Assembly: GCA_028564675.1 (NCBI GenBank)
Contig: JAOVVO010000246.1
Coordinates: 39,813-103,812 of the forward strand
Length of the DNA stretch: 64,000 nt
DNA from: Onchocerca lupi
Taxonomy: Eukaryota; Nematoda; Chromadorea; Rhabditida; Onchocercidae
Direction of reading: 5' to 3'
The stretch's first letter is position 1, and every line of letters starts with the position of its first letter. Below, piece after piece: positions 28,801 through 38,900 of the stretch. The translations under genes and the position numbers were made by a program. A model generated the notes under the pieces. It searched no databases and was not told the origin of the DNA. It saw only the letters and a program-made list of their open reading frames with translations.

Positions 28801-30473
28801 TCGATACTTTTTGTTTAAATTTTGATATTTATTTAGTTAATTTAATTTTCGTTTTATTACAGATGCAACTTCAATTTACTTTATTGCATCTTATTGTTAA
28901 AATAATTATTAATATTGATAAATGACATTGCAGCAAAGTAGAGGAAGTATGGTACGGCAAATGAGCTCAGTATTGGCATGTCTTCATCATGTTATTGGTG
29001 ATGTACTTATGCAGCTGAAATATATTCCTTCTAATTTAAATCAGCCAGCTGCGTATCATTCTGTACTTCAGTTATTCCAGTAAGCTGAAACATATGATTT
29101 CATTTGTATCTTACATCTGCTGGTTTTATGTATTGCATTTTGCATAATCGTGAAAGAATTTATTTTTCTTTCTTATTTCCTTTCTAAAAGTATGAGAAAG
29201 GATCTTATTTCTGAAAATTTCCAGATTTCCTGCATTGGATGCTGTCTTATCGACGTTACAAGAACAAAGGATCGAAGCTGACGAAGAACTTCCCATGCCT
29301 GAGGTTTCTTATTATATACCTGATTCTAGACCCATAAACCATTTCTTATTATAAATTTGTGCATTTTTTGCAGATACACAGTTCGTTCATTTGTGAGTTT
29401 CATGATTCAGTAAATGTTCAGACTGACTTTAGTGCACAAGTCAGTTTTTTGCCCGAGCTGATCAATACATATATGAAAGTATGGATATTTCATTTATTAT
29501 CCCAATCGATTGTGTGCATTGTTTCAATTTCTCCTACTAAAAATTTTAATTATATATCGATTATACAAGTTTCAATATCCTTAACTCTACTAAATTTGTC
29601 CATATGTGACTTCCCTTTGCCATAACTATTTTACCATTATGAGCAAAGAAAGCTCAACAATTTTAAGACAAAGGAAGAAAAAGCTGTTGATGTAAATCGT
29701 GATTTCCGTCGATACATCTGCGAACGATGGGTGGTGGACCCGAAAATTCGTTTCATTGATCGTTTTAAATGGAATCCTCCTGTTATCGATGAAATTTTGC
29801 GTAAACTGCAGGTGATTTTTGCTGTCTGTGTTGTCCGACATTCATGATAAGATTTTTTTACCGAATTAAGAAATAGTAAACTCAATGATAAGCAAAATTT
29901 GCTTGTCAAAATACGAAAAATGGGACCGCTGATTTTTGAGTTTCAGTTTTAGTTATTGATATAATATCTTAATTCGTGTGATACATTGAAGAATTCCGGA
30001 TTTGTTATGAGACTAGCCTTTACTCAAACAAACATCTTTTCTATCAGCAATTGGATTTTTTATTGACACTTATTAGTTTAATTGATTGCTGCAGAAATGA
30101 TAAATACAATTAAATGGACAATCACTAAGCGGCAACATGTTGTGAAAATTATTACAAATGTATAAGTAGAAGCAGTCTTCTTGGAAAAACTGAAATCCTC
30201 TCTCAAAGTAACACAATAAAGTTTATTTTAACGAAAAGAATTGAAATCGTAGTAAAATCAGTGACATTTAAACACAACTAATTTGCAAATTTTTTCACTA
30301 GAAATTTATTTCTATGTTTAAATTTTGATGTTCTTCAGATATTTGACCATCGAACAACAATACCGAAAGCATTACAGCGTGGACTCCTCGATCCATGTGA
30401 TGCTTTTTTAGCTCAAATTGAATTATTTATCCTGATGATTGCCAGCAAGTCATCTAAAAAAACACTTTTTTAA
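3126..30473 (+). CDS. lpd-3: Bridge-like lipid transfer protein 1 homologue (LPD-3 / KIAA1109 / Tweek family)
   Basis: Giant rod-shaped protein of the repeating beta-groove (chorein/VPS13-like) superfamily. In animals the family moves phospholipids from the ER to the plasma membrane at contact sites. Evidence is the ordered match of many exons to BLTP1: an N-terminal membrane helix (FWLMLGSLLLFIVWIVFITY), then SGKIMFRDF, LHIYNR, FSYGPWAD, a middle NYFYFPQGTY block, MANTMGNTKL, WALFHMRQPTI and the C-terminal TTIPKALQRGLLDP. About 50 exons cover 27 kb, and the last ends at TAA 30471-30473. The ATG at 3126 is the most likely start; the first exon encodes 39 residues before the intron that precedes the membrane helix. 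The frame is continuous across most junctions. It is unresolved at 7830-8089, 18626-18797 and 26174-26420, where my exon model is incomplete. Sub-entries give the exon blocks. Confidence 0.93.
7904..14633 (+). other. lpd-3: lpd-3 exon block 2
   Basis: Exons I could chain: 8090-8182, 8417-8588, 8854-8927, 9002-9211, 9541-9620, 9825-9930, 10105-10263, 10347-10525, 10816-10893, 10996-11106, 11178-11244, 11368-11568, 11839-11997, 12567-12723, 13043-13245, 13351-13531, 13760-13907, 14056-14224 and 14391-14633. Conserved landmarks are LEYGWLIEISVG near 9150 and the SCFADVQLYNKAAAS region near 14440. An exon from 7904 is likely but its frame is uncertain: one reading (QKLIVQ ending at 7971) looks authentic, but its phase does not fit the preceding donor at 7829. 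The intron 13532-13759 appears to use a GC donor. Confidence 0.8.
14743..14886 (+). other. lpd-3: Candidate alternative terminal (or poison) exon of lpd-3
   Basis: Lies between the constitutive exons 14391-14633 and 14992-15154, which join in phase 0 without it. After an AG at 14741-14742 the sequence stays open in the same phase for 47 codons and then meets TGA at 14884-14886. Its HWQTIIC segment repeats HWQTIIC from the end of the upstream exon, and the DNA over 14601-14623 and 14770-14792 is nearly identical. It may be a partial exon duplication used as an alternative C terminus or to trigger nonsense-mediated decay, or a decayed remnant. Confidence 0.4.
14992..21061 (+). other. lpd-3: lpd-3 exon block 3
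   Basis: Chained exons: 14992-15154, 15656-15801, 16171-16260, 16928-17079, 17325-17597, 17698-17878, 17942-18108, 18187-18349, 18512-18625 (may extend), 18798-19042, 19224-19399, 19926-20060, 20209-20328, 20698-20799 and 20942-21061. DLYHWVLAKHREHKE near 15660 and SAQLLPSLKVKY near 18600 match the central BLTP1 region. The joint between 18625 and 18798 is not solved: coding similarity continues past 18625 (KVKYRLDQAES) but I see no canonical donor giving the phase needed by the exon at 18798. Confidence 0.78.
15157..15256. repeat. Intronic tandem repeat in lpd-3
   Basis: About two and a half copies of a T-rich unit of roughly 38 bp built from TTTAACACT and TTTTTAATAC blocks. It starts almost directly after the donor at 15155. 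Confidence 0.8.
25610..25652. repeat. Perfect 19-bp inverted repeat (hairpin) in an lpd-3 intron
   Basis: Arms 25610-25628 and 25634-25652 are exact reverse complements around a 5-nt loop (TTGTT). It lies in the intron between exons ending 25257 and starting 25779. There are no flanking target-site duplications or transposase-like sequence, so it could be a short foldback element, an RNA hairpin or chance in AT-rich DNA. Confidence 0.85.
27732..27799. repeat. Exact 29-bp direct repeat, period 39 bp
   Basis: A unit starting TTAGTTACGTTAGTTAATAA occurs at 27732-27760 and again at 27771-27799 with no mismatch. The second copy ends about 12 nt before the AG acceptor of the exon at 27812, so it takes up the usual polypyrimidine position. 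Confidence 0.85.
28458..28520. repeat. Two-copy tandem duplication at an lpd-3 intron start
   Basis: Two imperfect copies of about 30 bp, each with CTTTTTTCTGA-like then AATAAT and TTGTCC blocks. They begin about 15 nt after the donor following the exon that ends near 28443. Confidence 0.65.
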
Positions 30474-31327
30474 AAGCTACTTTTCAAAAACCTCGGAAGC
30501 TTAACAATACTTTAGAGGTTTTCATCTATTTTGAATTAGATAATTTTGAAAAATTTTCTAAAAACGATGTATGTTTACAATTTGTCTATTTATTTCTCTT
30601 TCTTTCTCACTCTCTCTTTCTTTCTTCCTCTCTTAATCCTAGAACTAATTATTATAAAAAACATGATTGAAAAGTTATATCTGTATTTTCTGTTGAACCA
30701 CTGGTAGATAACTTAATTATCGGGTTAATTAATTTGAACGTTTAATTTTAGAACTTTTTTCTTTTTTTATTGATGTTATTGTGATTTTGAGAGGTTGTTG
30801 TTCTTCGGTGTCTAATGTAGAATGATATTGTAAAGAAATGTATTTCATTATTATATTGACTAAATGGATTCGTTGATATATTTTTCTTCAGGTTAGTGAT
30901 CTCATTCTCTATAAATGTAGTCATTTCTTATCTCTATCGTTTCTTATTTTAATTAACTTTACGACGATTAATTTGTTAAAATTTCGTGAATTATGAAGTT
31001 GTTATATTATTTGTAAACTGTCAATATATTTGTTCTTTTAGCTCTATTTTTGTGACTAATTTGTTAGTTTGTTAGAATCGAATTCTGGTAATTCTAAATT
31101 TCCGGGTAATAGAATAAAGTTGATTTGTACAAATTTTTTCGTTGCATTTATCTAGGATTATTTTTATTGTTGTAATCTGTCTGCAAAAGAGTTACAATTT
31201 TGTATATTTTCGGAATAAGTAGCTATAAAGAAGTCAATCGTTAGAATATCATATAATTTGTGGAAAGTTACTTTTTAGAAATGAAACTGCAACTCATATT
31301 GTGTTCGGAAGCAATTTAATTTCTACT
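30474..31327. other. Convergent 3' UTR region of lpd-3 and the FOP-like gene
   Basis: Both neighbours end here. AATAAA on the plus strand lies at 31113-31118, about 640 nt after the lpd-3 stop. A minus-strand AATAAA (plus strand TTTATT, 31163-31168) lies about 160 nt after the other gene's stop. Cleavage at these signals would place the two transcript ends next to each other. A CT-rich tract lies at about 30590-30640. Confidence 0.5.
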
Positions 31328-34008
31328 TCAAAATGAAATACTGGCATCGCTATTGTTATCAGATCGTAGTAGATCATCGGGAATAATCTCCTCCACAATA
31401 TCTTCATCTGTAATGCATATTTTGAGTAGACTTAAACAACAGATTGTTTCAAGAAAGAATTAATCCAAACAATGAAATACTTTGTTGAAATAAGAAAACT
31501 GAATATTTTATCATATGGAATAATAAGAAAACCTGAAATCAGATTAGAGCTTACTGGTATTTTCTGGATGGAATTAAATTAGGAAATTTACCTGTTTCGC
31601 TTTTATTAGATGATGGTGAATTCAGTACGGTATCTAGCATACGTGAAAATGGTACTGTCCTGGTTTCAGTCGATGGTCTATTTAGTGATGATATACAAGG
31701 TAGTCTTGTTGATGATACTGATTCATTTGATGTTAGTGTAATTGGTGGAAGTTTTCTGGGATAGGATGATGAGGGAGGTGTGATTTTTTTAGGGAATTGA
31801 TCTTTGAAATTGAAATTGATCTGCTGATCTTTGGATATTATAGTTGAAGATATCTTTGAGATTTGCTGTTGTTGTTCAGAAATCGTTGATGATCCTGAGT
31901 TTGAACTATTTTCTTTGTTGTATTTTTTTATTTCATCATTAGATGATTTTCCGAATGATCGATCATTCTGCATTTCCTTTTCATCTCTTCTCTCGTTTCT
32001 GATGCTGCTTGAGTAAATGATTTTTTGAAGTAATTGAAATTCAAAAATAAAACAGGAATTAAAAGGAATTAGAAAATATTTGCTATTTAATGATGTTTAC
32101 GAAAAACAAATAGGATGATATTTTATAAATAATTCAGCCTAGAAATCTCAATTAATGATAAGAAATGATTGCGAATTGATTTAGAAAATTTTGAGCAACT
32201 GAGATGAGATGACTGATTGTTAATCTGCTAAGATTACAACTTTCTAGACTTTTTAAAATGTTAGATTTTCAGAATTCCTTCAAAATTTAGAAGCATTCAG
32301 CGTATTTTTTCAAATCTTACTAAAACTATTTACTGTGTATCAATTTCGGATGAATAATAAGAATGTAATTATTTATCTGTTAAGGTGTGTCCTTTTCGAG
32401 ATGACCTCATTATATCGTTAGACGTATTTGCGTCATTTACGAGAGGGCACGCTACATTTCTAGGTGAAAGAGATGATTTACGTATGCAAAAACAAGAAGA
32501 TAACAGAAATATTAAACTTTTCTTTGAAATTAGTAATGTGAAAGTACCTGTTCGAAGTTCCATTTTCATCTCTCGATATTTCACTCTTCGAAGAAGCACT
32601 TTTTAAAGTTCTATTCGATTCAGAATTTGATATTTGTTGCCTTTCGATAGTTTTCACATCGCTTTTTCGATCATTATTTTCTCTGACATATAACATATGC
32701 GCCAAAATATAATCGAAAATTATTTTTAGGGCTAAATTCGAATTTACGAACATGCATCGCATTTTACACACATTTTTTGTCTTTACTTCCTAGCTTTTCA
32801 CATCAGAAATAAATTTTTGGTAATAGAAAAGAAGTGAGATCAAAAGGAGAAAATAGAATAGGTGGCTTTTTAAGTCATCACATTCTATGCAAATGTCAAG
32901 ATGCAACCTTAATGAGTGTTTTGAATCATTCGTTTTGCTACTTCTAATTATTGTAAAATGTGATTCTTTCATCTGTTGATCAGTTTTGGAGATTAGAGTT
33001 GAATCAGATAATATGATATCATCTCCAACAAATTGAAAGCAGAATGTTGAAGCAGTTTCTTTTTTCAATTCTTCCAAAGTGATGATTTTCTAAAAATTTT
33101 AAATGAAATTATTTAAAATTCACGATTAAACAATTATATTAATCCTCAAAAATATCGACTGATTAAAATAATTTTCAAGATTCCAAGAGGTAATAATTGC
33201 TTTGTTACCTGATGCATTTCTTTTTCGAAGACAGCTGCTGTTGCAAGGAATCGATTTTGTCGTAGAAAATGATAAATCATGGAGAAGCCAAGTTTTTGCT
33301 TCAATTTACTTTCATCCACTTTCAATTCGTTATTTTCATTATTTTCAATTGCAAGAAATACAGCACATCGTAATTCTGCCTATATTTTAATATTAAAATT
33401 AAGGCTAGCAATTTATCAAGTTATCAATTTTTTTTTTTTCTTTCGCTAACTTCTGAATTTTCTATTCTAAAATATTTTCCAAATTAATTCTTTGAAATTA
33501 CTGCTTGCATTGAGTTTGAATAAACCTTTTTTTCAATCATAAGTCTTAAACAAGTAACACATCGTGATATTTTATAAATAAGTAATTTTGAAATTTTGAT
33601 ATACTTTTTTGTTCGATTCATTTAACCTTTTAACCTTTTAAAATTTTCTAATGCCAATTTAATCTTTGTCTATTGGATGTATTATCGATTTGCATGAATA
33701 GAAACCTAATGAAATGTACATCTTAAATGGGAATTTTTCATCTAATTTAAAGAATAACTTTTCAAAATAAACTTTTATTGTTTTAAAAAAAAAACAGATA
33801 ATAACTTATTTAGTACTTTAATCCAATTTAACTGAGCTTAAATGTCCAATTAAAGTGATAATTTGATGATTATCATTAAGCTTAAAAAACCTAATAAATT
33901 GCCATTTTCAGGTAGTAAAATTAGCATTACCTGTATTCGATCAAGTGTACCATTTTGACGTAATTTGTCGATAACAGCTTCTTTCAACTTCAGAACATCA
34001 GAATCCAT
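31328..34008 (-). CDS. FOP/CEP43-like (CEP20/OFD1 family) LisH-domain centrosomal protein
   Basis: Seven exons in descending order: 33931-34008, 33209-33379, 32942-33089, 32548-32731, 32406-32459, 31592-32007 and 31328-31407. All phases match and give 376 aa; human FOP is about 400 aa. The N terminus shows the pattern of the TOF/FOP family: a short helix, NGTLDRIQAELRCAVFLAIE (compare the GVLNRIKAELRAAVFLALE type), then a LisH-like helix pair ending FLATAAVFEKE. About 50 residues later IIFDYILAHML matches the family's PLLYGILAHFL helix. The rest is low-complexity, rich in Ser, Asn and Gln, with an acidic C terminus (DEDIVEEIIPDDLL), again as in FOP. Family members sit at centrioles and basal bodies and dimerise through the LisH. 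CEP20 is shorter and OFD1 much longer, so FOP/CEP43 is the closest by size; orthology is inferred. Confidence 0.75.
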
Positions 34009-35986
34009 TCATCATCATCCATACAAAATATTCGACGATATTTCCATGGTAACAGATGTTGGTTTATATAGCACACAGCAATTATGCTCTCACTCATATA
34101 CTTTGAAGGTTTTTCTTTTTTTTTTTTTTTTTTTTAGCAAAATTATCGAATTTTTCTCTGATTTTTACGAAAATTGAAAAAAACTTCAATAATAAAAGTT
34201 GCAAAAATTAGATTAAGGCTAAATGAAAAATGAAGCTTAGGCTATGTTGCGGCCATGGAAAAATTACCTTAGATAGATTGGATTTTCGAATCATTTCAGA
34301 ACATTAAAAGTTTCCCTTTTTTTCTTCTACACTATTCATTGTGAAAAATAGAATGTATAACAAAATGATGGCCAATAAAAAAAAAAAAAAAAAAATGATA
34401 AGGCTTATATAAAATGCTAGTTAGGTTATCGAAACTTTCGAAACTATGCTATAATCATAGCTATATGGAATTACGTTAATTTCAGGTTAATTTTAGGATT
34501 GGCTAATGCATCGAAATTTCCGTCATCAGCAAATTAATTAAAGAAAATGGATTAATTGTGGAACAATAACGTTAGCACTAATTAGTTTATTCTGGATATA
34601 TCAAATATGAATTATATCTGATATATAAAACGGATTATCATTGAAAATTGTGCTATACCGAATGATCGGATAATTTGGATAATTCAGCTGATATGAAAGA
34701 AAATACATGAAATAGTTTTAATAATTTTTACAAATGAAATGCCTGATTTTTAATCACAAATCATATCAATTAAGCATGATCCATAATTAATCATGTAGAG
34801 AATTGAGTCAATGAACATCTATTACAAGAAGAAATAGAACCAAACTAGTGTAGAAAATATGAAAACAAATTGAATATAATTTAAAAATATAATTGTACAA
34901 TTTGAAATGAGGAATATGTTAGTAATTATTCAAAGTTTCTACTCATTAATTAAGATTAACTGAATATATTCATTGAAAGTTGGCATGAATGAATATGGTA
35001 ATAATTAAAGTTTAATAAATATGGTAATGATAAAGTTTATTTTTTTGTAATGTATATGTGGATTTATTAAAGGGAAAAACTTCGTACTGTTTATCAATTA
35101 TTACTTTAATTTATATTTTAATTAATTAATCAAATGAAAAAAAAAGAAGACAATCTGAACAATTGATTATTATTTAATACGTTTCTTTTAAGATGAAATA
35201 ATTCAATTTTCGACGTAATAATAAGCATCAAAAACTCAACTATGTGAAAATATATATTTGAAATTCAAAATTAAACCCATATCTGATTTAGTTTAACGAT
35301 AAAGTCTAAATAAAATAGAAGCATTCAAAGAATAGAAATGATTAATTAATGATAATAAATTACGATAACCATCGATAGTTGTAATTTTCATAGACATATT
35401 TCAATTCCTGATAATTATATAATTATGCGAGTTAATTTAGAAATCAAATAATGATATAAATAATTCAGATATTATCGCAAACCTTGCGTCATATCGATTA
35501 TCTTATTCAAAAGGAATTGAAGATCTTATATTAGAACTAATTAATTTTCTATGGTAATGTTTGATTATCTCCGGCATGACAAGCGATCAATTTACCTATC
35601 ACATTATCCTGATTACTTCCGGAACATTATCCTGAATACTGTTTTCTAACTGCGATCACTGGAAAATGTTTCCAAGAATGGAAAAGTTTTAGTAATGCGG
35701 ATTTAATGCGGATTATTCGTAATTTGCAAATGAATATGTATCATATTAGTTTGGGTCATTTCTTTTTCTGATTATAAAGAATCTTAAATTATTCCAATCA
35801 TCTTTTCGATCATTTATTTGATTTTATCTGAATATTATAATTTCTAGCATTTAATTGATCACTTTGATTTGTTGCAACAGAGAATGATAGCATAAAGTAT
35901 CGGCAATTTTACTGATATTGGATTAAATGAAGAGAAAACTTAATCGCTGATGATAAGTTGTGATAAGATCAAATTACAGTATATGT
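34009..35986. other. Intergenic, upstream of the FOP-like gene and downstream of the transporter gene
   Basis: AT-rich with poly-T (about 34113-34135) and poly-A (about 34377-34395) runs. It should contain the FOP-like promoter next to 34008. A minus-strand AATAAA (plus TTTATT, 35813-35818) about 170 nt past the transporter stop is a plausible poly(A) signal. No other coding or RNA feature is visible. Confidence 0.5.
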
Positions 35987-38900
35987 TTACACAACTGATG
36001 CAATAGTGATATCATTCATCTTCTCTTTCAGTTCTAAAGGTTTTATCTTTTGTATCATTAATTTCTTTCCACATTGACTCATTATGATATAAAATATCAA
36101 TGAACCAATGATAATACTTATTGTAAGAATAAGTAATGGCCAATCAAGCTTAATTATCAACAAAGCACTGACCTGAAATTGATAATTTAGAAAAAAAATG
36201 TTAAAATAAATAAAATTTTGAAAATTTGAAAGGAACTAAATAAAATAAAATTTCTTCTTTTTTTTTTTTGGAAAGTTACAAAAAGTTATAAAAGATGTAA
36301 AAATAATTAATAATTAATTAAATTTGAATTAATTGTTTACCAAAGCGGCTGTTTCAAGTATGTAAATAAATGATGCAAGTGTAAGACGATGAAGATATGA
36401 AGCAATAAAACTACCAATAGGTGCAAAAATTACAACAATCGGTATGCATACTGCGAAATATTCCCATGATTCCTGAAATGAAATGATATCCTGAGAAAGA
36501 TTCTTGAGAAAGATTCTGATGATTCCGGAAATGAAATGATATTTTGAGAAAAATTCTCATATGATAACATTCTGCGAAAAATTCCTACGGTTCCTGAAAT
36601 GAAATGATTTCCGGCGAAGGATTGCCATGATTTGTGAAACGAAATGATAAGATTCTTGAGAAAGATTTCCAGAATTCTTAAAAAATGAAACAATATTTTC
36701 ATGAACCATCTCTACGGCGAAAATTTAAATGCTCATTTTTAATTGAATAGAATATAAAAATTAAGTAAATCAATTAGAATTGAAATTTATCACCTGTTGA
36801 ATTGCATTTTGCATGAAATATCGCCAAAAAAAGCCAACCATACTATTTGCTGCCATTAGTATCACCGATGTTGGTGTTGCTACTTTTTCGCTTATTCGAA
36901 AAAATAGAGTAAGTATTGAAAAGGAATAAATATCAATACCTGAACCGGCAATACCGGTAAAAATACCTTAAATTGTAAATTGTCAAAAATGATTGTTTAA
37001 ATTTTAATTCAAATTTGGATTTGACATTTTTTTTTCTTATCGTTCGGAATAGTTGAAAAAAGGTTTCAGTGAATTCTCAGATTTTTTTTTTTTATTATTC
37101 TATCGAAAAACTAATTTGAGTTTAATTGATTAATTTAATTAAAATTTTTGCATTTCAGTCCTATTTTCATATACGATTTCTGTACAATTTAGAATGCATA
37201 GCAAAATATATCCTAAAATTATAAGCGAGACTATGAGAGGTTAAAGGGTATCAAATAATCAAATAATCTAAAATATCAATGCCTAATGTTTAAATTCAGT
37301 AGTACGTTTGATTTAATTCAGGCAAGAAAGGATTTATAAAATATTCAATCTGAGAAGTTTTAATACCTCCAGCAAATCCATTGATTATCAAAATAAGCGC
37401 TTTTGATAGTGTAAATTGATCAATTTTATTAAATGTTTTGCGCTTTTTCTCAAAATTTAAAATAAACAAAGCAATTGCAAATGAGAAAAATACTGAAACA
37501 AATGTCATTTTCTTTTCTGCTGCTGTCATTAATGGATCGACAATCTGAAAATTTGTCGATTAAAATGGAATTTTTGCTAAATTCTAAATTTCAGAATTGT
37601 TATCACTGAATCAACTGAATAAATGAAGGCTAATTATAAAATTTGAACTTTTTCGAACAACAAAGTTTGAACAGTTCGAAAATTCTCGAACTTTTGCAAT
37701 TATCGAATAAAATACATTTTGAGAAGTAAATTTTGTAAACTTTTTCAAATCATACATTAATAGTTGTTCAATGAATGAATATTATAAACCTGAAATGTTG
37801 GATAAACAAGCCTTTCAATTCAATGAGCATTTCACGTTGTATTATTATAGAGAATTTAAAAGATGATTATAGTGTACTGAACTGTTTCTCGTTTTACCAC
37901 GTTTTTTTTTTTTTCTTGTGAAATAAATAAATAGCTAATAAATAAATAAATTAATTAATTAATTAATTAAACCTCGAAAATATAACAAGCAGACGAACAA
38001 AATCAATATAGAAACCAAAAAAAAAAAAAAACAAACAAACAATAATAAAAATATTTTTATATAATAATTAAACTTTTTTCCCAAACGAAATATAATAATC
38101 TGATGCTTTGTTGATAAACAAACTTGAAAGGAATGAACCTCAAGTCCAAAGATAACACCAAAAATGGCACCAAATGTTGAAAATAATATCGAATGCCATT
38201 CAATCAATATTCCCGTGAAAAGTATTGTAAATGAGGCAGAAGTTAAACCTTAAAATTGCAAGAAAAGATAAAAAAAGTTGATTATTTTTTCATTATCACT
38301 CTTCTAATCATTGATCTTTCGTTCATTATCGGCATTGATATCGTACTGATGAACTTTTCACGACGATTGCATATGTGGATGAGATTTAGGAAGAAGACAA
38401 TTCATAATTCTCTTGGAATTATCAATAATATTCTGTGCGATCAACTTATCAGCTTAGTTACAAGCCTTAGAACTATCAATAAAATATTGCATTATACTTA
38501 GTAAAGTAATTATGAGTAATTAAAGTAATTATAAAATTTGGGATAATTTTAGAATGAATGACTTAGTGATTAATTTGTGAATCAGATTTCAATACTTTTT
38601 TGGTTTAAATTCGCTAATACTATCAGTATATTTTATCAGTAATTCCATGGATTATTATGGTAATTAATTATTTATTTAGAATTGAAATACCGCAAGATTG
38701 TATCATAAATGAGAAATCACGAGCCACAATTGGACTTATATTAAGAGCCAAGGTCATTATTGGAAATGCTACAGCTCCACCACCTTCTGTTGTCATTCCT
38801 GTAAACATTTATGATTATATCAGTATGGACAAATCCTGTAAATTTCAATTAAACTGAAATTAAAAAGATTAATTCGAAAATTAAAATATTAAAAAATTAA

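Larger units (their letters stand above)
21620..30473 (+). other. lpd-3: lpd-3 exon block 4, including the conserved C terminus
   Basis: Exons: 21620-21838, 21985-22029, 22072-22257, 22435-22638, 22845-23033, 23201-23419, 23553-23707, 24026-24130, 24272-24413, 24627-24764, 25084-25257, 25779-25880, 25968-26173, about 26420-26550, 26806-26987, 27128-27277, 27421-27542, 27812-28080, 28262-28443, 28935-29080, 29224-29302, 29373-29477, 29648-29811 and 30339-30473. Near 22500-22600 there is an acidic run (DDDDEQDAE), followed by a basic, probably helical stretch near 22910-23030. The last six exons match the BLTP1 C-terminal domain closely, including VVDPKIRFI and the final TTIPKALQRGLLDPCDAFL. 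Boundaries after 26173 are approximate. Confidence 0.8.
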
